Assembly (NCBI RefSeq): GCF_003086295.3
Contig: NC_092052.1
Span: 11,252,346 to 11,316,345 of the forward strand
Origin: Arachis hypogaea
Taxonomy: Eukaryota > Streptophyta > Magnoliopsida > Fabales > Fabaceae
Length of the DNA stretch: 64,000 nucleotides
Reading direction: 5' to 3'
Shown here: piece by piece, positions 56,249 to 64,000 of the stretch
How positions within the stretch are numbered: the first letter of the stretch is position 1
How the letters are laid out: each line of letters begins with the position of its first letter
Translations under genes and position numbers: made by a program
The notes under the pieces: model-generated
Seen by the model: the letters and a program-made list of their open reading frames with translations, nothing else
The model's database searches: none
What the model was told of the DNA's origin: nothing

Positions 56249-56505
56249 TGATTTAAGATGGTTTAAGATTTATTTTAGAATTTTAAATTCGAAATTTTGA
56301 ATTCTAACTAATTTATTTTTGGATGTATATTTACATTGTAATATATTAATAAATAAATATATTAAATCTGAAACAGAAATTTAAAATTGAAATTGAAATT
56401 TTAAATTTTAGTTTTATTTAGTTTGTATTTTAAATATGTATTTAATTTTAAAAAGACACGCCAATGAGTTATAGCTCAAATGGCATAGACTTCCTCTTCA
56501 TACCC
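56249..56505. other. AT-rich target region of gypsy element 2
   Basis: No gene is seen. The phrase gagttatagctcaaatggcat just before the LTR is one I recall as a frequent dispersed legume repeat. Confidence 0.4.
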
Positions 56506-57027
56506 TGGCCCAACGCTAAGGCCCAGGATCCAAGTAAAAAGGGTCAACCCAAAAGGGTTGAACCTCACCGTACACAAGCCAGACACTACGAAGTCGGTGA
56601 TCGTCACGACTTGCTCTAAAGAAGTCGGGAATGGGGATTAGCTGGCAGATAAACCCTCACTCAAGAGGATAATTGCCCCTAGAATCTCTCTAACCACTTC
56701 CAAGAGCCATATCTCAACTTCCCTAAGATAAAGGGACGGTTATTCCCCTTAAAAGGTGGAACTACTCCAACGGTGGTTATGGGTACACCACTATAAATAC
56801 CCTGACACTTCTCAGGTATCTCAGAGGCTCAATACTCTCTAGACCTGTTTTGATTCTCTTGCTGACTTTGGCATCGGAGTGTCTTTGCAGGTACCACCCC
56901 CCTATTCTCTCACAAACAAGTCGGACGGAGCCCTTGGATCGCCAACCCACTCAAAGGCCTCCTCCTTTAGACAATTGGGCCAACCAACACCATCCAATCC
57001 ATTAATCTCCGGTTACCCATCATAACA
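56506..57027 (+). repeat. 5' LTR of gypsy element 2
   Basis: It starts TGGCCCAACG and ends CATAACA, next to the PBS. A TATA box, ctataaatac, is at 56791-56800. The left end is inferred from the TG start because the 3' LTR is not in the window. Confidence 0.7.
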
Positions 57028-57065
57028 TTGGCGCCGTTGCCGGGGACTCGCGAGATCAACCAGTG

Positions 57066-59138
57066 ATGGCGGACAGATCCCCCGAAGAGGGTCATGTGGA
57101 GTCAGATTCCGAACAAGAGAATCTGGATACCGGAAACAATGACGCAGACCTAACCCTCCACCAGGGAACCAACGATCAACATAGAGAGGGTACCTCCGGA
57201 GTAAAAAATTCGAAGGTGAATTCCTCAGAAGGGCGCGAATCGGAAAAAGACGGACCATCCCATGCAACTGAACTTATGGGATTAGTCCATGTCCACCAAA
57301 GCCGCCTGGAACAATTGGAACAGGAGCGGGAACGACAAAGGGAGACAGAAAAGAACCTAAAGGAGAAGATGGAACGACGAAAAGAGTTAGAAAGAAAACT
57401 CTTGAAGTTGGAATCCTCCCTCAAAGGTCGGAACTCCCGCGACGATCGAGAAGAGTCGCCCCCAGGAGGGGAGGACCCCTTCAGCGAGGACATAATGAGG
57501 GCAAAAGTTCCGAGGAACTTCAAAAGCCCCGATATGGACCTCTATGACGGAACCACAGATCCGAAGTATCACTTAAGCAATTTTAAAAGTCGGATGTATC
57601 TGGCTGATACTTCTGACGCTACGCGATGCAAAGCTTTCCCGACTACCCTGTCGAAAGCAGCGATGAAGTGGTTCGACAGCCTCCCTCCGAGATCAGTCAC
57701 CAGTTTTGAAGACCTCTCAAGGAAGTTCTTAATGAGGTTCTCTATCCAGAAGGACAAAGTAAAACATGCGCCAAGCCTCCTGGGGATAAAGCAGGAGGTC
57801 GGAGAATCCCTACGAGCCTATATGGAAAGGTTCAACAAAGCATGTTTAGAAATCCAAGACCTGTCCACTGAGGCAGTCATTATGGGGTTAGTCAATGGGC
57901 TTAGAGAAGGTCCCTTCTCACAGTCCATATCAAAAAGGCACCCCACCTCCTTAAGTGATGTACAGGAAAGAGCTGAAAAGTACATCAACATGGAGGAGAA
58001 TGCTAGACTGAGAGATTCGAGTTGGCGACCCGGACATCTTCCCTCAACAAAAGAGAGGGAGAGGGAGTCCAAGAAGAAGAAAGAACTCGGTCTCGATAGA
58101 CCAAGGAAATATCACTCTTATACTCCTCTAAAGGTTTCCATAGTGGACGTATGTAGAGAAATTTGCAACACTGAAAGGCTGCCGCCTCTCAGGCCCATCA
58201 AAAACAAAAGAGGGGGGAGTCGCAGCGACTACTGTGAGTACCATAAGATATATGGTCACTCAACTAATGATTGTTACGACCTTAAGAATGTGATAGAAAA
58301 GTTTGCCAGAGAAGGCCGGCTTGACAGATATCTCATAGAAAGGTCGGATAATCCCGGGAAGAGAAAGCGAGACGATGTGGATAGAAGAGACCCACCACCG
58401 CAGACTCCGGAGAGACATATCCATATGATCTCAGGAGGGTTTACAGGAGGGGGACTCACCAAGTCCTCTCGCAAAATGCACCTAAAGCGAGTCTACCAGG
58501 TCGGAAGCGAGTCACTCGACCTTCCAACCATATCATTCACAAAGGAGGATGGGCAAGGAGTAATCCCTGGACACGATGATCCAGTAGTAATAACCATGAT
58601 CCTAGCAAATGCCCATCTCCACAGAACCCTAGTAGATCAAGGAAGCTCAACGGACATCCTTTTCAAGCCCACTTTTGACAAACTAGGGTTAGATGAGAAA
58701 GAATTAAGAGCCTACCCCGACACCTTGTACGGACTAGGCGACACGCCAATAAGGCCACTGGGATTTCTACCCTTTCACACCACTTTTGGAGAAGGAGGAA
58801 AATCCAAAACCTTGAGTATAGACTTCATAGTCATCGACGTAGGGTCAGCATATAATGTTTTAATCGACAGAGTTACCCTTAATCGACTCGGAGCAGTGGT
58901 GTCCACTCCCCACCTTTGCATGAAATTTCCGACCCCAGCGGTAATAGCAACGGTGAGGGGAGATCAGAAATTGACAAGGAAATGCTACAATGAAAGCCTG
59001 AACCTGAGGGAAAAAGGCAAAGAAGTCCACACCATAGAGCTCGGCGGTACAAGGGCCAGAGAAGAGCTGCGACCACAGCCGGGAGGAAAAACCAAGGAAA
59101 TACAGGTGGCCAAGAGGAAGGAAAAAATACCAACATAG
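57066..59138 (+). CDS. gag and aspartic protease of gypsy element 2
   Basis: The start is ATG at 57066, 18 bases after the PBS (MADRSPEEGHVESDSEQENL). The frame gives 690 residues. About residues 70-125 are a charged coiled coil (QLEQERERQRETEKNLKEKM). The conserved gag domain is about 145-290 (RNFKSPDMDLYDGTTDPKYH, AMKWFDSLPPRSVTSFEDLS, LRAYMERFNKACLEI). A CCHC-like zinc knuckle is at about 395-411 (CEYHKIYGHSTNDCYDL, with all metal ligands present). The protease is about 500-620, with active site LVDQGSSTDILF. The long intact frame is in contrast to the broken pol. It ends in TAG 59136-59138, and pol continues in another frame. Confidence 0.9.
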   Translation: MADRSPEEGHVESDSEQENLDTGNNDADLTLHQGTNDQHREGTSGVKNSKVNSSEGRESEKDGPSHATELMGLVHVHQSRLEQLEQERERQRETEKNLKEKMERRKELERKLLKLESSLKGRNSRDDREESPPGGEDPFSEDIMRAKVPRNFKSPDMDLYDGTTDPKYHLSNFKSRMYLADTSDATRCKAFPTTLSKAAMKWFDSLPPRSVTSFEDLSRKFLMRFSIQKDKVKHAPSLLGIKQEVGESLRAYMERFNKACLEIQDLSTEAVIMGLVNGLREGPFSQSISKRHPTSLSDVQERAEKYINMEENARLRDSSWRPGHLPSTKERERESKKKKELGLDRPRKYHSYTPLKVSIVDVCREICNTERLPPLRPIKNKRGGSRSDYCEYHKIYGHSTNDCYDLKNVIEKFAREGRLDRYLIERSDNPGKRKRDDVDRRDPPPQTPERHIHMISGGFTGGGLTKSSRKMHLKRVYQVGSESLDLPTISFTKEDGQGVIPGHDDPVVITMILANAHLHRTLVDQGSSTDILFKPTFDKLGLDEKELRAYPDTLYGLGDTPIRPLGFLPFHTTFGEGGKSKTLSIDFIVIDVGSAYNVLIDRVTLNRLGAVVSTPHLCMKFPTPAVIATVRGDQKLTRKCYNESLNLREKGKEVHTIELGGTRAREELRPQPGGKTKEIQVAKRKEKIPT

Positions 59139-60790
59139 GAGCCAACCTAGGGGAAACCCTAAAACAAGGGTTGACTAAGCTCCTAAAAGACAATTCCGAC
59201 CTCTTTGCCTGGAAAGCCTCCGACATGCCCGGGATAGACCCCGAGCTTATGTCTCACAAACTCTTGGTATACCCAGGGTCCCGACCTGTACAACAGATAA
59301 GACGCAAGCTCGGCTCGGAACGAGCCCTAGTAGTAGAAGAGCAAGTACAGGCACTCTTAGAAGTCGGCTTCATCAGAGAAGTCAAATATCCAACATGGCT
59401 AGCCAATGTAGTGCTAGTCAATAAGCAAAATGGCAAATGGAGAATGTGTGTCGACTACACCGACTTAAATAAGGCATGTCCCAAGGACCCTTATCCATTA
59501 CCAAGTATTGATACCCTAGTAGACTCTAGCTCGGGATATCAATACTTGTCGTTCATGGATGCCTACTCGGGGTATAACCAAATCCCGATGTATGAGCCAG
59601 ACCAGGAGAAGACATCATTCATCACGCCCAGAGCTAATTTCTGCTACGTGGTCATGCCATTTGGATTGAAAAATGCAGGGGCCACATATCAGAGGCTGAT
59701 GAATAAGGTGTTCGCTTCTCACCTTGGGAGCTTAATGGAAGTCTACGTCGACGACATGCTGGTAAAAACCAAGGAAGAAGACGACCTCTTGTCAGACCTC
59801 TCGCAAGTCTTCGACACCATAAGGTTACACGGGATGAGGCTAAATCCCGCAAAGTGTGTCTTCGCGGTAGAAGCTGGAAAATTCCTGGGTTTTATGCTGA
59901 CACAGAGAGGGATTGAAGCAAATCCCCATAAGTGTAAAGCTATCCTGGAAATGAAGAGCCCGACTTGCTTAAGAGAAGTTCAACAATTGAATGGCCGACT
60001 CGCAGCCCTCTCCAGGTTCTTGGCAGGATCAGCACTCAAATCCCTTCCACTGTTTTCTTTATTAAAAAAGGGATGCCAGTTTGAATGAACTCCAGAATGC
60101 GAAGGAGCGTTCCAGGAGTTCAAAAGGTTCTTGAGTCAACCACCAATCCTAACCCGACTTCTAGTCAGGGAAGATCTCGTCCTTTATTTGTCTGTAGCAG
60201 ATAAAGCTGTTGCATCAGCCTTGATAAGGGAGAACGAGACCGGACAACATCCACTTTACTTCATCAGCAAAGTTCTACAGGGCCCCGAGCTAAGGTATCA
60301 CAAACTAGAGAAGTTTGCCTACTCCTTAGTAATAGCCTCACGAAGGCTACGACCTTACTTTCAAGCACATACAATAAGAGTCCGCACGAACCAACCCATG
60401 AAGCAAATCCTCCAAAAGACGGATGTTGCAGGGAGAATGGTTCAATGGGCAATAGAGCTCTCTGAGTTCGACTTGAAGTATGAAACTCGGACAGCAATCA
60501 AAGCTCAATGCCTCACCGACTTCATAGCTGAGTACGCAGGAGACCAAGAGGAAAAGCCAACTACATGGGAACTCTATGTAGATGGATCATCAAACAAAAC
60601 AGGAAGCGGTGCAGGCATAATATTGGTTGATGAAAGGGGAACCATAATAGAGGTTTCCCTCAAATTTGAATTCTCAGCTTCAAATAATCAGGAAGAATAT
60701 GAAGCCCTGATTGCTGGATTGAAGCTGGCAGAAGAAGTCGGTGCAACAAAAGTGATGATATACAGCGACTCCCAAGTGGTGACCTCCTAG
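59138..60790 (+). pseudogene. reverse transcriptase and RNase H of gypsy element 2
   Basis: The frame differs from gag by one base. It opens GANLGETLKQGLTKLLKDNS, then DLFAWKASDMPGIDPELMSH. RT motifs are WRMCVDYTDLNKACPKDPYP, YLSFMDAYSGYNQIPMYEPD, MPFGLKNAGATYQRLMNKVF and YVDDML. A TGA at 60086-60088 stands where a Trp is expected (FE-stop-TPEC). RNase H follows: WELYVDGSSNKTGSGAGIIL (Asp), SNNQEEYEALIAGL (Glu), IYSDSQVVTS (Asp), then a TAG at 60788-60790 in place of the usual Gln. The enzyme would copy element RNA to DNA; it is inactive here unless read through. Confidence 0.9.
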
Positions 60791-62290
60791 ATAAATGGAG
60801 AGTATCAGGCAGAAGATCCAAATATGAAGAGCTACTTGGAAAAAACTTTGGAGTACCTCAGACGCTTTGCGGAAACTAAGGTCAAACACATAACTCGGGA
60901 TCTCAAAAGCAGAGCAGACGCCCTCTCCAAGTTAGCAAGTATCAAGTCAGGAGAGAATAATAGAAGCCTGATCCAGGAAACTCTTTAGGAACCTTCCGTG
61001 GTAAAGACAGAGGAAAAGCAGGTGGTCCTTGAGGTAGCTGGATTAAACCTCGAATGGATGAACCCCTTGGTTGAATACATGAAATTCGACATCCTCCCCA
61101 AGGAGGAAAAAGAGGCTAAGAAAATCCGGAGGGAAGCACAACATTACACTCTGGTGAAAAATATCCTCTATAAAAGGGGAATATCAACACCATTGTTGAA
61201 GTGTGTACCGACCTCGAGAACCACCGAGGTACTAGAGGAAGTTCATAATGGGATCTGTGGAAATCATCTCGGAGCCAGGTCGCTAGCCAGGAAAGTAATC
61301 CGAGCTGGATTCTACTGGCCGACCTTGCAGAAAGATGTCATAGAATTTGTGAAAAGATGTCAACCATGCCAAATGCATGCAAATTTCCACGTGGCTCCCC
61401 CCGAGGAGCTCATCAGTATAACTTCTCCATGGCCCTTCGCAAAATGGGGAATGGATTTGTTAGGTCCTTTTCCCCAGGCGCCAGGACAAGTCAAATATTT
61501 GATCATGGGAATAGACAACTTCACAAAGTGGATAGAAGCAGAACCACTGGCTACCATCACAGCTCAAAGAAGTCGGAGGTTCCTCTACAAAAATATCATC
61601 ACAAGGTATGGAATACCTTATTCCATCACTACAGATAATTGAACCCAGTTCACCGACTCTACCTTCAGAAGCCTGGTGGCCAGTATGAAAATCAAACACC
61701 AGTTCACCTCGGTGGAACATCCACAAGCCAATGGACAAGCCGAGGTAGCCAACAAAGTCATACTGGCAGGGCTGAAGAAAAGACTACAAGAAGCAAAGGG
61801 ATCCTGGACAGAAGAGCTCCCACAAGTATTGTGGGCTTATCGGACGACGCCACAATCTGCTACTGGGGAAACACCCTTCTGACTAGTCTACGGCGTAGAA
61901 GCCATGATACCAGTAGAAATTAATGAGCAAAGCCCAAGGGTGATTCTCCATGATGAGATTGGAAACATACAGGGGCACAAAGAGGAGCTCGATTTGCTCT
62001 CCGAAGTTCGAGAACAAGCCCAAATAAGAGAAGCAGCGCTGAAGCAAAGGATGACTACAAGGTACAACAAAAAAGTCATTCGAAGGAGCTTTGCCCTAAA
62101 CGATTTGATCTTGATCAGAAACGACATTGGAGTCAACAAGTCAGGGGAAGGAAAGCTCGCTGCTAATTGGAAGGGGCCATACAAAGTCAAAGAGTTCTTA
62201 GGAAAAGGTTATTATAAGGTGACCGACCTAAACGGCACCGAGTTACCAAGGTCGTGGCATGCTTGTAACATGAAAAGGTACTATAGTTAA
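60791..62290 (+). pseudogene. RNase H end and integrase of gypsy element 2
   Basis: It continues the same frame: INGEYQAEDPNMKSYLEKTL, RADALSKLAS, then a TAG at 60986-60988. The integrase zinc motif is VHNGICGNHLGARSLARKVI plus CQPCQMHANFHVAP. The catalytic core is KWGMDLLGPFP (Asp), then SITTDN followed by TGA at 61640-61642 where Gly is usual, then TQFTDSTFRSLVASM and HPQANGQAEVANKVI (Glu). A second TGA at 61880-61882 replaces the Arg of PFRLVYG. The C-terminal part ends LPRSWHACNMKRYYS at 62288-62290. All landmarks of D,D,E integrase are present apart from the stops. Confidence 0.9.
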
Positions 62291-63102
62291 AAGCGAACTC
62301 TACTCCCTGATGTACTCTTTTTCCAACTTCATGATTTTTTCCCAAAATCAAAGGGTTTTTTCTGGAGAAGGGTTTTTAACGAGGCATCATAGTAGAGGCT
62401 AAGGGAAAATAGGCTGTCAAAAGCCCTTAGTAGCAGTAAGGTACCTCCTCAATAAATAAAGATCTTTTTTACAATATCTCTTATAAATTTCTTCTTGTTT
62501 TTTCTTCCTTTCTACGAAACGCGCCGACTTAAGCTTGACAAAGCGTGAAAATCCCATGAACCGACCTAGATGGTCGTCAGGATAAAACGACAAGGTACAA
62601 GTCGGTGTAAAGAGGTTATAAAAGATGATCGCGAAGAACTCGGAAACATTCAGACTCATAAGTCGAAATGAAGAACCGAGCAGTAAAGAAAGCGAATCAC
62701 AAAAGTAACCTAAGTCATAGGAACTCAATAAATTCTGAAATTGAGTATAAGGAATACCAAAAAGAGATCGAAAAACCTATCAAAGATGTCAAAGTTAAAG
62801 ACTGTCCTAAGCCCTTAGAGAGGAAAGAAACTCAAAAGGACAGACAGCCAAGAAAAAAGGTTTTCAACAAAGATCAAAAAACTGAAGAGCATGCACGTAA
62901 AAGGTAACTAAAACCCTTATCCAAAAAAGGGTATTTCTTCGTTAAAACCTAAAACCCTTATCCAAAAAAGGGTATTTATAAATATTTTGTTTACGGCATT
63001 AAAAGGCCAGAGAAAATGTTAAGTCATCACCACCACCAACAACAATAGAGTTTAAAAAAAGGGGGGACCCACAGGCCGGGCCCCCATATAGCCAATAAAT
63101 TT
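62291..63102. other. spacer between pol and antisense ORF, with repeated hairpin
   Basis: About 800 bases between the convergent frames. The phrase aaaacccttatccaaaaaag plus ggtattt occurs twice, at 62910-62936 and 62951-62977. Each copy can fold with accctt/aagggt as stem. A third related phrase (aaagggttttttctggagaa) is near 62349. They may mark transcript ends of the two converging units. Confidence 0.5.
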
Positions 63103-64000
63103 TTAAAGAGGAGTAGACGGATCACCACCAGAGTCGGGAAGAGTAGTCGGAGCGCCATTAGGACCAGGGAGAGAGGCATCCATAGGAGAAGGAGAAGAGG
63201 TTCCATGAGGCTTTGAGGAACTCGGAGCATCCTTCGAACGAGGAGGGGACTCAATTATCCTCTGCCCCCGAGTTTTCAGATCGAAATCGGTGATAGGCTT
63301 AGGAGAGGCAGGAGGATAAACTATGGCACCATCAATGACGGCTTTGTCAGGATCTAAAGGAGAAAGATCAAGGTCGGGAGCAAGAACTCCGACCTGCTCC
63401 TTAAAAATCCTCCAAGCCTCCTCGGCACCCTCAGCAATAGAGTCCTCCAACTTGGCGAAGGCAGTCCGAGAATTCAACAAATCTTTCCTTACAGCCACAA
63501 GGTCCTCAAATAAACTTTGATAACTCTCCTGCGCCTTCTTTCTCAAGCCCTCCTCCATGTTATATTGGGCTTGTAACTTGTTCCCTTCTCCCGAAGACTA
63601 TCCCTCTCCTCCTTCAACTCAGCGACCTCCTCCTTCAACTCCTTCTCAAGTTTTTGATATATGAGAAGCCTTTCCTCCAGCTCGTCAACCTTCGAGGTTG
63701 AACCCAGAGAGCTAAGAGGAGTCTTCTCTAACATATCAAGAAACTTTGTACAAACCCCCGCCGCCCTGATACTCTCCTGGGCCAGAATAGTGAGGTGATT
63801 CCGAACAGAAACATCATCCATACCTATACGAGTATGAGGATAGATGTATTTTCGGACAAACTGAGGTGCATCCACCTTAGCCTCACCTTCAAAAGAAGAG
63901 CTAGACTCTAAAGTCTTGCGCTTCTTCTTTTTTGGCTCAGGAGAAGGTCGGGGAGGAGGGGGCGGCTGAGAAGAAGCCGAAGAAGAAATAATAATGGGTT
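63103..64000 (-). CDS. antisense ORF of gypsy element 2 (partial, one frameshift)
   Basis: It is read on the minus strand from the window edge: a Ser/Pro-rich stretch (SSSASSQPPPPPRPSPEP), a basic NLS-like PKKKKRK, then KVDAPQFVRKYIYPHTRIGM, an Ala/Leu helical part and a Glu/Lys coiled coil (VDELEERLLIYQKLEKELKE). A frame change near 63560-63590 leads to MEEGLRKKAQESYQSLFEDL, then KEQVGVLAPDLDLSPL and a Pro/Ser-rich tail ending at TAA 63103-63105. The N-terminal domain would lie beyond the window. The order (basic motif, DA-xx-F block, coiled coil, end block) is the same as in the antisense ORF at 7016-8863. Its function is unknown; a nuclear coiled-coil protein is an inference. Confidence 0.65.

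Larger units (their letters stand above)
56506..64000 (+). mobile_element. Ty3/gypsy (Tat lineage) element 2, 3' end outside window
   Basis: A 5' LTR (56506-57027) is followed one base later by the PBS TGGCGCCGTTGCCGGGGAC (57029-57047). Then come gag-protease (57066-59138) and pol (RT, RNase H, integrase) to 62290, all plus strand, and an antisense ORF from the window end back to 63103. The layout is the same as in the element at 5949-15022, but the sequences differ clearly (different LTR, PBS variant and gag N-terminus). Five in-frame stops in pol and a frame change between protease and RT make it inactive. The 3' LTR must lie beyond 64000. Confidence 0.9.

Noticed and set aside
62668..62907. 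Lys-rich 79-residue open frame after pol of gypsy element 2
   Set aside because: Low complexity, no counterpart in the related element at 5949-15022, and it lies in the spacer between convergent units.

Overview
This is plant nuclear DNA, almost certainly a dicot and most likely a legume. My best guess is peanut (Arachis), from the look of the dispersed LTR families; that is recognition, not a search result. The window is AT-rich intergenic sequence packed with nested retrotransposons around a small gene island near 43.3-51.9 kb. That island holds a tRNA-Val(CAC) gene, a six-exon SYP31/32-type Golgi Qa-SNARE gene (minus strand) and a five-exon 60S acidic ribosomal protein P0 gene (plus strand). 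The two protein genes diverge from a shared ~480-base promoter region.

Layout, left to right. 137-740: TRIM-type miniature LTR element. 1051-1440: copia RT scrap. 2040-4670: tandem copies of one exon of a two-pore K+ channel (TPK/KCO-like), one copy split by a foldback element with a 9-bp target duplication. 5949-15022: decayed Ty3/gypsy Tat-lineage element on the minus strand, with an extra, spliced, plus-strand (antisense) gene at 6.5-8.9 kb. 19919-26189: complete but dead Ty1/copia element (549-bp LTRs, TSD ggagg) whose leader carries an array of structured hairpin units. 27313-30758: second, truncated copia element (plus). 31062-43289: one LINE (minus), split by a 5.77-kb non-autonomous LTR element (32266-38039, TSD tttag) and by a solo LTR (39845-41384). 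52021-52939: long-arm foldback element with a perfect 9-bp TSD. 56506-64000: second Tat-lineage gypsy element (plus), running off the window, again with an antisense ORF after pol.

How the parts relate. The host genes are housekeeping: P0 builds the ribosomal stalk and SYP31/32 drives fusion at the Golgi. The rest records transposon insertion and decay. Nearly all stops in the two gypsy polyproteins look like C-to-T/G-to-A changes of Gln, Trp or Arg codons, as expected for methylated, silenced DNA.

The most interesting signals are (i) the antisense genes of the two gypsy elements, convergent with gag-pol, which share two sequence blocks and basic NLS-like motifs although the elements differ; (ii) the copia-leader hairpin array, where stems change sequence from unit to unit but stay complementary while the loop stays constant; (iii) the amplified K+ channel exon; and (iv) the nested palindrome at 52 kb.
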